DNA from: Diplolepis rosae
Taxonomy: Eukaryota > Arthropoda > Insecta > Hymenoptera > Diplolepididae
DNA length: 64,000 bases
Reading direction: 5' to 3'
Assembly (NCBI GenBank): GCA_030998225.1
Contig: JAPYXD010000715.1
Span: forward strand, 2,976,001-3,040,000
A program made the position numbers and the translations under genes. The notes under the pieces are model-generated. The model worked only from the letters and a program-made list of their open reading frames with translations. It was not told the DNA's origin and searched no databases. Numbering within the stretch: position 1 is the stretch's first letter; every line of letters begins with the position of its first letter. Positions 22,035-33,318 of this stretch are shown piece by piece.

Positions 22035-24310
22035 TTTGCTTCATTTTTTTCCTTTTTTCTTTTTGCTTGAAAGCAAAAACCCTTTTCGTTTCGTAGGACG
22101 TGGACTAGGCCTACAGGGGATACCACGTAAAAAAAACGAGCCTTAAACTCTACCTCCGTGGTGGTGTGGAAAGGAGTTTTATTTCAGAATATTTGGGATT
22201 CTCTAAGAATGAACCAGCTTTTTTATTTTAATATTTCAAATGTGTTTTCTTTCTTTTATGTTTAAGGCAAAAACTAGATCTAAAAAAAGCAAAAAAACCT
22301 ATTTCTCTAATTGCGTCCAAGATTATAGCAGAATCTATGCAACCGATTGTTAAAGGTTTTAAAAGTTTTTGCTTTAATTTAAAAAGCAAGTGTTCATAGT
22401 ATTTTACTAAGTAATGAAAGTATGTCTACAATTGTTTTCTTAAATCCTACCCAAAGGTCAAACATGGTGCAAAAATGTCGTAAAATAAGAAAAATGTCTG
22501 AGTATTTTGAAGAAGTTTTTCTAAATTGATATGTATCATATTCCAATAATATTTAGGAATATTTATTGAAATATTCATCTTTCTAAATTTGTTTGATTAA
22601 TGTACAGAGTACACTTTATATTTGAAATTTGTATACACTCTAAATCTGAATCAGTCAAATTTTCACTGATTGAATCAGTGATTTGCCTTTTCACTGAATC
22701 ATCAGTGGAAACAATATTTTTCACTGTTAAATCAGTTACTTTTCACTGAAGTAATCAGTGAAATTTGACTGATTCACAGTAACTTGTTTTTAGTTATTTA
22801 AATCAGTCAAATTTTACTGATAATCAGTAGATTTTGACTGATTCATATTTGAAATTTGTACAGTTTTTAAAAAAATCCGAAACTTTTTGAATTTAGTAGT
22901 TTATTTATCAAATTTGAGAATGTTGTAGTTGATATTTCTATATAGAACTTTAAGCATTTATGGACATAAAATTTCATTTAAAGTTTCTTCTATCGGTATT
23001 CAAAACTTTCAACAATTTTGCAAGATCAGTCAAATGCAAAATTTGACAGAGTATTTAATCAAAATATTTACATTTATTTTTTAAATATTTTGAAAATAAT
23101 TCAACTAAAATAATGATTAATAAGATTTTGTAACATTGTGGGAATATTGGAACGCTGCAAGATTAAATTTTGAGTACAATTTTCAATTATTGAATGTTTA
23201 AAGAATTCAGCGAAAGCATCAATTAAAAAATATTTTTACATTATAAATTTGATTAAGTGCAGTAATAAGAAAATTTTGACTTTCTATAAAGCATTTCATT
23301 TATCTGATTAAAAGTCTGTGCATACGTCACTAAAACGTAAGATTAAAAAACTTTAAACTGCTTTTACCATCAATCTATGAATGTGGATTTTAAACCGTAA
23401 TTTAATGTGTCTTATTTTTTTTTCATAAAATATTTTTAACATAATTTTTTGCTTAAAGTAGCCGATTTACTCGATTAAAAATTGGTCAACTTGTATATTT
23501 CAAAATTCTGTAATAAAAGTATTTTCATATTATGTTTTTGTATCCTATGCGTAGAATTTTAATTTTAAAATTGAGATTTCTCACAAAGAAGAAAGATTGT
23601 CTTATTAAAGCAGTTTATTCCCAGAAATTAAAAATCATTTACTTAATATTTCGATTCCAAACATTGAATATTTATTGACTTTGAATAAAACAGAAAAAAA
23701 ATTTTTATGAAGTTTTAAAATCTTTTTACAATGTTACGAATTGGGCCGAATTTAGAATTACGAAATCTTTCATTAGAAAAAGAAAAAGTCACTCATATGA
23801 AATAAACTTCTGTAAGAATTATCAAGATTGAAGAGATGTTAAAATATTTTAAAAATAATGCAATTGTAAAATTGCAATTTATATCAATAATTGACAAATT
23901 TTTAGCTTTCTGAATCAAAGCATTATCCGGAAATTTTTAGTTCCTATAAAAAGATGGAATATTTATCAATTTCTTGAATGTTCATACATTAAAAAAATAT
24001 CGAATTAGAGAATTATATGCAAAGTATTTTCCATTAAGAAGACATAAACATGACATAATTAGTTTTATATCTACATTTTCAGCTTACTTTTTTGTGACTT
24101 AAGCACACATTTAGAATTTGAAATACAAAAATGCTCTACAGAGTTGAAGTATTTCCTGAATCAATTATTTTTTGCACGTATTCGAGAAAAATACAATTCT
24201 TAATTTCGACTCGATAAACGAAAGCGTGAAATCTAAAAATAACTTGAAAACTCAAGCATTGTAACGAAGTCCGTCTTCGTGCACCTTCGGCTTTACACGA
24301 AGCTGGTGAC

Positions 24311-24521
24311 CGCAGCGTGTAGCAGAGCCGACACACTGACACGCCACGTTTGCATGTGTTTCTCCCAGATGGGAACGTGGTGGGGGCCGAAAAATCCCAC
24401 GTTCTGGAGACACTGCCGCAGCGTGTAGCAGAGCCGACACACTGACACGCCACGTTTGCATGTGTTTCTCCCAGATGGGAACGTGGTGGGGGCCGAAAAA
24501 TCCCACGTTCTGGATACACTG
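24311..24521. repeat. 106-bp tandem duplication of the right hAT terminus
   Basis: 24311-24416 and 24417-24521 are near-identical, each carrying CGCAGCGTGTAGCAGAGCC to CCCACGTTCTGGA-ACACTG. The inner copy also ends in a valid CACTG, but only the outer one is followed by the TSD TGCTGGCG. The duplication was therefore probably present at insertion, or arose afterwards without disturbing the outer end. Confidence 0.8.
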
Positions 24522-26020
24522 TGCTGGCGTGGTCCAGTGATCCCAGAACGTGGGAGCTGGCGGCCCCCACCACGCTCCCAAGTGGGAGCACACACAATCA
24601 AGCCCGCCGTGTCGGTGTGTCCCCACTTCCTCGCTTCGATTTCACCCTTTCGTCTGTTGAGCCAAGATCAAAAATTATGTTTCTGTAGACTTCGTGTCAA
24701 AGTGGCACGAAGCAGACGACAAATTTAAAATCACTACATATATCATTTAAGATATTACCTTTCTTTCTTTGATATTTTTAAAATCATTCACATAAAATGA
24801 ATATCTCAACATTTTAATTTTAATTTTAGGATGATTTAATGACTTAAAAAATGATTTTCCATTGAAATTCAAACTCAATATATTTTCAAAGTTTCAAAAC
24901 AAAATATCAATTTCAATATTTTTTAGCTATGCAAATCAAATAGTTCAATTAGAAAATTATGTAGAAAATATTATATATTAAGGAATGATAAAATATGACA
25001 TTGGAGTTTAAAAAATAAAATATTGAAATACTTAAGTAATACATAAATTATATCTAATTATACACTCGACATTATACAGTAGAGTTTCTTCTCTGGTATA
25101 AGGCAACATTGAAAAAAATTTCATTCAAATAAAATACTCTGAAAACCAATACGTGATATTATTCACATATGAATTTCATTATAAAACTGTGAATAAAAGG
25201 TTTCAGTATTCAAGAAAACCAAAATTACAAGTACATCTAAATTTTCATACGACATTACATTTTACGATTATCTCTTATGTAAAATACAAATATAAAATAT
25301 TTATTTCGAATAAAATAGTTTTAAAAAAATGTCATATTACGTGAATCAACTATGTCAATTAAAAAACTCAGTAGAAAATATTTTATTTAAAAAAAATAAG
25401 AAATTAAGGTTAAAAATCCACATTCCTAATTACATGGTGATAGTAGGTAAAAATGTTCTTATTTTACGTTTTAGTGGCTTATATGCATAGACTTTTTAAT
25501 GAAAAAAGCAATGCTTTACATAGGCAAAATTTTCTAATTGATGCAGTTGATCAAATTTATAAAACCGAAACATGTTTTAATTAATATATTGATTCAAATC
25601 TTCAAATATTTATTGACTTTAAATTTTACTGAGAATTTTCCAAGAATTTCACATAATCTCAAAAATGTTTATATTAGGCCAATGTTTTTCGGATATAAAT
25701 CAAATTCCATATTCAATAAATGTTTAAAATTTCAAGTTAAGGTATTGATTGGAAATTTAGTAGCTTTGTTAGTTGACTATTTTAATCAGAAAAATCTTTA
25801 TGTTCGTAGATTTTTCAATTTTTTAATCAAAAATCTATGCATAGGCCACAAAAACGTGAGGTGAAAATTTTGAATCATCAGCTACAATAAAACAGGAATT
25901 TTAATTCGATTCTGGTAGGGCCCTAGCTGTCTTGCCCTGTCAGTAATCGGGTGCTGATCCACTTTTTCAAAAATTTGCAATAAGACGAAAGCGAAAAAAA
26001 ATAGTTCTAATTATGTAATA

Positions 26021-27371
26021 TAGGGGAGAAGCGGCGAAATTGGCGCGTCGTCTAAATTGTCGCACCCTATTTTTCAGGAAATGATAACATAACAAAAAAT
26101 AAAAATAGTTCTATCGTGTGCATTCTTGTATGATATGTATTTAATAGAAAACATTATAAAAATCTAATTGCTTAATACAGTTTTATTGCGATTAATCGTT
26201 TTTTGGCATAATGGTTATGTTCGAAGCCATTGAGTTAAATCATTAAATAATAGTAATTCAAGGTGAATTAGATTAATGCAACGATTTTATAATCTTTGAT
26301 ATTTAATCTTACGATTAGGATAGAATATTTGTATGAAAAAATAAGGATTTTACGTAAAAAGTATTTAATTAATGAGCGATACATTTGCGGCAAAATTGGC
26401 GCATACGAGATTCAAATCAGAGGCGAAGTTGGCACACGTGTTGTGTTTCTGGAAACCGGTGACTGAAGTCAAGTGCTCGAATGTTTATGATTGAAAATAT
26501 AAAGAAGATAGTAAGTACACAATTATTAATATATAGATATATACATTTGAATGTTGCTGGACTTTTCTGCAAATTTTTTTCTTAAGATTTTTTGTGACAT
26601 GGGAGGTAATGTGGTTCGCAAAACTGATGTAACGACTTTGTAAGGTTATATTCATTTGAACAATCAGTGGTTAAATTTTTTTTAAGTTTGAGGTATTGAG
26701 GCATTTTAAAAGCGATTTTTAATAATTAATTTGCAGTCTGACAGTGTTTTGAAAGTTTTCTCGATTTTAAGATGTGAAAGCAATGTAAGTGAAAAATTTG
26801 TATTTTTGATTGATTGTTTCTATTATTTATAAGTCTTCTGAAGTTAATAATTGTATATACTTCTGATTACAAATTCAAATCATTCTCTATAAAAATGATT
26901 TCAATTTGAATATTCACTTAAATATCCACAATTGCCAGTATTTTATTGTACAAATATAAAATATATTTTAACTTTGGCTGGTTTATGTGAATAAAGGTAT
27001 AAAAACCTTCACATATCTTGATATACTATCTCAAATTTAGTTTCAAATTATAACTACCTCTTTTCATCAACCTTTGCTACTGAAATGTAATTCTAAATCT
27101 ATGAAAATATAACTAATACGTGGCAAGAGAAGATTATAATATTAGTGCGTCAATTTACCCGACATGGCGGGTAAATTGACGCAGGTGCAGTCCTTCGGAA
27201 ATCTGAAGAAAAACCTGCTTTAATAATTTTCAATGCAATCTTTATCCATTGGAAAGTATAGAAAAGATATCCAGCTATTAAATAAATATTTTTTCATAAT
27301 TTTTAGTCATATACTTTCTTTTTAAACTCGCACTTTCTATTAGGTGCGCCAATTTCGCCGCTTCTCCCCTA
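26021..27371. mobile_element. TA-flanked MITE-like element inside the second hAT
   Basis: Terminal repeats TAGGGGAGAAGCGGCGAAAT and its complement (about 27 bp), with TA on both sides (26019-26020 and 27372-27373). The empty site is seen in the sister copy near 49740. 1351 bp without coding capacity. GGCAAAATTGGCGCA-like and GGCGAAGTTGGCAC sub-terminal repeats echo the TIR. TA duplication places it with Tc1/mariner/pogo elements as a non-autonomous member. Confidence 0.8.
27147..27182. repeat. perfect 15-bp hairpin in the MITE
   Basis: GCGTCAATTTACCCG, loop ACATGG, then the exact complement. The stem contains an AATT core like the TIR motif. It could be a transposase-binding dyad. Confidence 0.6.
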
Positions 27372-27693
27372 TAACATTGTATGCAAGATTGTAGCCAATT
27401 CTGAAAAATATTTCTCTGAATGCAATGTATAAATAATCATTTTTCAGAAATTTGGGAAAACATGTCGTCCTAATTATATAATGTCCGTAAATTAATAGTA
27501 TTCATTAATGATCGTATTAGAATGGTCAAGGCAATTGGCTGATACGCAGCATATGCGAGTTCAAACCCCTACACTTCCAAACATTTTTTAAATTGATTTT
27601 ATCTATCATGTTTAATATCTTGGTAAAAGACATCTATTAGCATCCATTTACAAGTGACCAAAGGTGTATTTCTTTTTATGTGCCTTGAGTTAT

Positions 27694-27731
27694 GTGAGAG
27701 GCAAGGGGACTCACGTTAATTAAGCACCCCA
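27694..27731 (+). repeat. shared motif GTGAGAGGCAAGGGGACTCAC + AAGCACCCC
   Basis: A 38-nt block with an internal GTGAG/CTCAC inverted repeat. The same block occurs at 20007-20044 (minus), 48546-48583 (minus) and three times in tandem at 61822-61940. Confidence 0.7.
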
Positions 27732-28754
27732 AATATATTTTCTTCTATTTTTTCGCTTTCGTCTTATTGCAAATTTTTGAAAAAGTGGATTAGGCCCACA
27801 GAGCATACCGCTTTAAAAAAACGCGCCTGCAACTCTATCTACTCGGTGGTGTGGAAAGGAGTTTAATAGAAATTCATATTAATTAAGGCTCTCACTAGTT
27901 TTTCCTATCAGCGCCTCATTACTGACAGGGCAAAACAGCTAGGGTCCTACCACAGTCGAATTGAAATTTCTGTTGCCTAGAAATTGTAGCTGATGATTCA
28001 AAATTTTCACCTCACGTTTTTGTGGCCTATGAATAGATTTTTAATTAAAAAATTGAAAAATCTACGGAAATGAAGAATTTTCTGATTAAAATAGTTAACT
28101 AACAAAGCTACTGAATTTCCAATCAATACATTAACTTGAAATTTTAAACATTTATTGACTATGGAATTTTATTGATATTTGTAAAAACATTTGCCTGATA
28201 AAAACATTTTTAAGATTATGTGAAATTTTTGGAAAATTCTCAGTAAAATTTAAAGTCAATAAATATTTGAAGATTTAAATCAATATAAGGTAAATCCACC
28301 AGTCCTCGGACAGTTAAGACATCAGAGCGGAAAAAATAATAAACCTTTCCATGAAATTGCTATCTATTGTTCATTTATCATAGTAGAAATATTAGGGATA
28401 TCATTTTCTTCACAAAAATATACTTGATAATGGTTTTGAGTCATCAATTTTGATAATATAAAAGAATTATGATGATTGATACACGTGTGCCAGTCCCCGG
28501 ACAAGTCTAATGTGATTACGTGAGTGGCCGAAAATGCATGCTCGAGTCTCCGGACAAGATAATTATTAAAAGTACATTAATTGAAACAATATATAACACG
28601 TTTATTTTTGTTTTTAACGAACTTTTTAATACAATCAATCAATATTTGTGTTGAACAAAAATTATTTCATTATTGAATTACAACGCATATGAGCGCTAGT
28701 CATCGTTAATATCTTCGTCGATTGCTTTGGCCTTTTCTGTCTTCTTCCTCTTGG

Positions 28755-29062
28755 TCAGTGTTTAATTCTCAACTGCTTCTGCTTTTCGATTTTCTTGTCT
28801 TCGTTTGTCCTTTTCAGCTTTTTCCCCTCTTTTGATCCTTGCTTTCGTTTCGCTTTTTCAATCTGCTTCTCTTTCTTAATCCTCTCAAACTCAGCACGCT
28901 CCTCCGTCTTTCTCTTCGCTTATTCTATTGCTTTCTCCTTCTTAATTTTTGCCAACACTGGTTTTCCTTCTTGTTGCTGTTTTCTCAGCTTTACCCTTTC
29001 TTCTTTTTCAAGCTGAATTGCGAGTTTCTTTTCCTCACGATCTCTATACCATTCCATCCAAC
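28755..29062 (-). pseudogene. transposase C-terminal tail (pogo-type), split by a hAT
   Basis: The minus-strand frame begins in the 31142-31160 region (a GDGWMEW-type join once the hAT and its TSD are removed), then EWYRDREEKKLAIQLEKEE, one TAA stop, and a Lys/Glu-rich coiled stretch ending at TGA 28755. A highly charged tail after a DDE domain is typical of pogo/Tigger-like transposases; the DDE part is not recognisable here. Family is inferred from the tail, the TA duplication and the terminal repeats. Confidence 0.5.
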
Positions 29063-31133
29063 TAGTGATGGGCGATACCGACCAAAAGAATCGGAATCGA
29101 AGTACTCGAGTACATTAAATACTCGATTCCGATACCGAGTACGATACTAGAAAAAAAGTATCGATTCTAAGGAATCGGTATCGGTATCGACGTAATATAA
29201 TGTGGACTCCGCTGGAAGTTTATAATGAAATTAAGCCACATATACAGAAAAAGAGGTATATTTTCCTCCGTGAACATATGGATGACGTCAGAACACGACT
29301 TTTCATATGAAAAAACTAATATATAAATATATTAAATTACAAGTATACGTTTGCAACTGGAACAAATCTTGCACAATTAATATGAAAACAGCACAAAAAG
29401 TCTAAAAATGATTTTTGTGAGTACAATAAATGTACAAACTCGTCGATTTGCTGGAACTATGACTTGATCTAAGATCTATAGATCCACGATAAACAGAAAT
29501 CTTGGGAAAATACAGAGGGTCATAAAATAAACATATTTTTACTGTTCATCACACATATATTTATATTAATATCAAAATCACAGATATTTCACAGTTGCGT
29601 TGCTCATATTCGCTTCTTACATTAGTAGTTTGTACTTATTTTTGTAACTGACTTTACTTATCACAGCAATAGTGCTTAACTTTCTTTTTAAATTACAAAC
29701 TTTTTTTCATATGATACGTAAAGTATTTTACATGAAGAAGTAATAAACATTTGACCTAATGAGTGCTAAATCTACATTCTTAATTTTATAATAAAAGTAT
29801 TTTTATTTAAGTAGTAAGTAAGTATTTTTACCATTTATCGACTTTGAATTTTTTCTACGATTTCAGAAGAACAGGCAAATTAAGAATTACAAAATATTTC
29901 ATTTAACATATTGCATCTGCCCATAAGATCTTGTAAAATCGTGACAAGATTTAAACACGAACTTGAAAACAAAATTTTCATGTAAAATTTGAAATCAATA
30001 AATACTTATGTGCTCAGATGCAAATATCACTGAACACATTTTTTAGCTTTTTAATTTATCTCCTTCTATTAGAAAATTTTTCCTTTCCGTAAAGCAATTC
30101 ATTTTTTGAATGAAGTCTGTGATTAGGCTGCGAAAAGTGAGATGAAAATATGTCCAACATAAAATTGAGAATGTAATATTCAATCTTAAATTTTATGTTT
30201 ATCTCTTCTTAATGCTAAATAATTCGCTAATCGAAAATTTTTTAAATTTACAAAATTGGTAAAAAGTATGGAAATTCGAAATTTATAATTTAAGCTTTCC
30301 TTTAAAAATTTCAAATATTTTCAATTTATATATAGATTCAAATTTTAAATATTTATCAGATTTCAAATTTCCACTTTAAAATAATTTTTAGACTTTCAAA
30401 ATGATTCCACAATTTTTTTAAATCTTATAGATGTTTATTTTAGGGAAAAATTGATTAAAATATCGAAAAAAGAAGTATTATTTCCATAACTACATATTCT
30501 GTAAATTTGAAATTGTCGTCTGCTTCGCGCCTCTTCTGCACGGAGTTGAAACACATTTCTCAATTTCGACTCGATAAACGACAGCCTGAAACTAAAACTT
30601 GGAACAGTTGAAAACGCATGCATTGTAACGAAGAAGCGAGAAGAATAAGGGGAAATGGGACGAGTTGTTCTCGCATGCAAGAGTGACGAGGAAAGAAAAA
30701 TGGCAACGTGCCCCGTCTTCGCTCCCTACTCGCTTCACACCGACAGGCAGGCTGAGAGTGTGAGACACTGCGTCGGTTTCAGATCTGGGATCACTGTTTT
30801 CAACGGCCTCAAAATTAGAATAGAATATTAAGAAATATTAAGTAAAACTTACTTGACTGATGAGCAAAGAAAAAATTTCTTTTCGAGTGCTTTCGAGTCT
30901 TCACGAGTGTCCACGAGTCTCTATAGTTCACTATAGTTAGAGTGAGAGAGCAAAGTATATTTAGTTGGAATTTGGAAGTGTTCTCAAGAACAAAAGTATC
31001 GATATAGCCGATATCGGTTAAAAAAGAATCGAATCGCGAAAGTATCGACTTTCTAGGTATCGAATCGAGTACCGAGTATCGAGAGCAAAATTACCCGATA
31101 CTTAAAGAATCGAATCGGTATCGCCCATCACTA
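29063..31133. mobile_element. hAT element with TAGTGATGGGCGATACC ends
   Basis: TIR TAGTGATGGGCGATACCGA at both ends and an 8-bp duplication CATCCAAC (29055-29062, 31134-31141). Subterminal regions are rich in repeated TATCGATTC/GAATCGGTATCG motifs (29080-29200 and 30990-31125). 2071 bp, no transposase frame. The middle contains sequence related to the arms of the big hAT family, ending in a GGGATCACTG terminus at 30796, so it either captured or was invaded by one. Confidence 0.85.
30500..30796. repeat. orphan right terminus of the giant hAT family
   Basis: GTCGTCTGCTTCGCGCC, TCGACTCGATAAACGACAGC and the terminal CTGGGATCACTG at 30787-30796 match the terminal regions of the elements at 17343 and 24535. 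No matching left terminus or 8-bp duplication is visible, so it is a fragment. Confidence 0.55.
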
Positions 31134-31222
31134 CATCCAACCGTCTCCCGTTGTAGCGTAAGGTTGAGAATGTTTGTCAACTTTTTTCTTCTTATTGGTG
31201 CTTGCGATAGTGAAGGGCAAAC

Positions 31223-31941
31223 AATAGTATATTACGTGCCTAGGCACACAATTTGGGAAATTACGAGACTCGCGACAATACTCGCAGGAGATCGAAGCCA
31301 AGGCGTAGCCGAGACGAAGCCGAGACGAATCCGAGGCGCGATCCGTCCTGCGAGCATTGTCGCGAGTCTCGTAATTACCCAAAGTGTGTGCATTGGCACG
31401 TATTCTATTTTATGTGACTTCGGTGCGTATACGAGTTTTTACGCTACAGTTGAGAGTAGCGTAATGTTGTGTATTAGGATACAAAGGAATCTAATGTAAA
31501 ATTGAACTACGCATGCGCCTATTACGACACACCAGAGCGTAATCTTCTTCTTATTCTTCTTCTCCTTCGTACAGCGTTGGCACCGTTCTGACAAAGCATT
31601 GTACATTTGAACTGCGCATGCGTCTATTACAATACGCTACTACTACACAAAATCGAGAAATTCAAAATGGCCGGAAGTATTCGCGGAATGTCAAGTGAGA
31701 TGGGCGATAATCACGGCAATTTCGACCTTTTCAGATTGGATTCGAGTGTACGCATAAAAACTCGTATATGCGCCGAAGTCACATACAATAGAATATGTGC
31801 CAATGCACACAATTCGAGTAATTACGAGACTCGCTTAAAATGCTCGCAGCACTGATCGCGCCTCGGCTTTGATCTCCTGCGAGGATTGTCGCTCGTCGCG
31901 TAATAACCCTCATTATGCACCTAGGCACATAATATACTATT
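31223..31941. repeat. foldback element made of concentric palindromes
   Basis: Outer arms 31223-31247 and 31917-31941 share AGTATATTA/GTGCCTAGGCAC-type sequence (itself a 12-bp palindrome). Middle arms at about 31389-31443 and 31747-31812 share GTGCATTGGCACGTATTC and ACTCGTATA-type blocks. An inner hairpin pairs 31259-31289 with 31346-31376 (TTACGAGACTCGCGACAATA), with a loop of GAGACGAAGCC repeats. No coding sequence. It lies inside the pogo-like element. Confidence 0.7.
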
Positions 31942-32591
31942 ACAGCATAAAAAGTCAATAACTTTTCGATTGACGGCGATTGGCACAACACGAAAAGGTT
32001 GCGGCGCTAGTCTTGGTGATTGTGTCGGAGGACTGGCACATTGGCATGTTACGTGATCGAGTGTCCGGATTGTTTTGTTTATTAACATAAGAATAATAAA
32101 ATCTTTAAAGAAATAAATACATTGTATGCGAAATTTATTTTTACAAAGTATACATGCATTACTTCTTTCGTATCGTAAAAATTGAGGTGTATATTTCCTT
32201 ATGAAATTCAATCTGTTTCTAACGAAAACAGTAAGCGCGTAATATTTTCTGAGAAATAATTGACATCGACTTACACAATATTGATTTTTTTGAAACTATT
32301 GCTCAAGAAAACAAAATGTTTCGTGTCATCTTTACTTCTTAAATACAGCTTAATAAAAAAAAAATTCAGTAAAATTTATTAATTATTCATTTAACAAAAG
32401 TCGGAAACGATTGACTTTGTCCGGACTCTGGCACATGTCCGAGGACTAGTACATTTACCTTATTAGTTAAAATATGTTTCGGGTTTAAAAATTTGATCAA
32501 CTGCATCAATTAGAAAATTTTGCCTTTGTGTAAAGCATTCCTTTTTTTCATTAAAAAGTCTATGCATATAAGCCACTAAAACGTAAAATGA

Positions 32592-33318
32592 GAACTTGAA
32601 ATTGGAAAAAATGTACTGAATTACGTAATTATTATTATTTTTAAGGGACGATAAGTCAGTAAAGTGTAGATGAAAGTTTTGATTTCGCGAATTCAAAAGT
32701 TATGTTCACGTGACGCATTCACTGATTCCTCAATGAAATCAAAGCAGGGCACTGATTCATCAGTTGATATATTTTCACTGATATAATCAGTGACTATTTC
32801 ACTGATTCAGGTTTAGAGAGTGAATAAAACTCCACTCACATGTTGTGGGAAATTGCGGTAGAAAATTCTAACAGTGTAGAATTCGAATTAGCAATTCTAA
32901 GCTAATTTTCATGAATAATCCTTTGTAATTTTATACTACATACGTACTTGCATCTACTATATCTTCAATAGCATTTAGATACAAATATATACTAGTTTTT
33001 TAGTTGATTTACATTAGAGTTATTTGCTAGAATTTTATTGTTATTCCTCAGGAAGTTTTTAGATAATTTACCGATGTTTTCTGTACAATTTTATGTCAAT
33101 TTCCCACGATATTTTACATTTTTTACATTACCAAAGTTTACTCCAAAATAGGGCTCATGTGTGCAATATTTTATCCACTGTTTTAAAATTTTAGAAATAA
33201 AGATCACTGATGAGGACTCCGATTAGAGTCGAAATGTTTGAAAGTATGTGATTTCCTGAGTTATCATTTCTGGGCCCTAAAGCCAATTATTAACAACAAC
33301 ATCGTATAGAATTTTTAT
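32592..33318. mobile_element. inserted segment with a hammerhead-like motif (Penelope-type candidate)
   Basis: About 727 bp present in this right arm but absent from the left arm at about 25440 and from the right arm of the sister copy (near 50315); present in the sister's left arm at 47483-48150. It contains an ATCAGTGA cluster (32720-32825) and near its end a hammerhead-like core (33200-33250). Penelope-like retroelements are known to carry hammerhead ribozymes in their terminal repeats; assignment here is inference, as no RT is present. Confidence 0.5.
33200..33250 (+). ncRNA. hammerhead-ribozyme-like motif
   Basis: CTGATGAG at 33207, stem II GACTC/GAGTC with loop CGATTA, then GAAA: the invariant CUGANGA...GAAA core. 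Stem I can form between AAGATCA (just before CTGATGA) and TGATTTC about 15 nt after GAAAT. Stem III would be very short and the expected UH cleavage dinucleotide is not clear. A second copy with one change in the stem II loop lies at 47557-47585 (minus). Confidence 0.5.

Larger units (their letters stand above)
17343..24521. mobile_element. hAT element with giant inverted terminal repeats (7.2 kb)
   Basis: Begins CAGTGTCTCCAGAACGTGGG and ends with its complement; both sides have the 8-bp duplication TGCTGGCG (17335-17342 and 24522-24529), diagnostic of hAT transposons. The arms are long inverted repeats: left about 17343-19906, right about 22537-24521. The right arm lacks about 700 bp present on the left (17589-18280). 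The unique centre holds a hAT transposase on the minus strand. Most hATs have TIRs of tens of bp, so kilobase-scale arms are unusual. Related to the element at 24535-34169. Confidence 0.85.
28287..32460. mobile_element. pogo-like DNA transposon remnant, TA-flanked
   Basis: Ends AGGTAAATCCACCAGTCCTC and GAGGACTAGTACATTTACCT are imperfect inverted repeats; TA duplicated at 28285-28286 and 32461-32462. The sister sequence near 50180 shows the uninserted site. It carries the Lys/Glu-rich C-terminus of a transposase (28755-29062, minus) and has itself received a hAT (29063-31133) and a foldback element (31223-31941). GTCCGGA-type motifs recur near both ends (28500-28555, 32050-32440). Confidence 0.75.

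Noticed and set aside
24136..24626. Overlapping open frames (102-153 codons) across the hAT right terminus
   Set aside because: They read through terminal inverted repeats and the tandem duplication in several frames; repetitive peptides mirror the DNA repeat, so not coding.
27535..27595. tRNA-like sequence with GAGTTCAAACCCC
   Set aside because: The B-box-like string is there, and also in the sister copy near 48700, but no D-arm or T-stem pairing can be drawn.
28795..29150. Plus-strand Phe/Ser-rich open frames
   Set aside because: Antisense of the Lys/Glu-rich transposase tail, which explains the composition.
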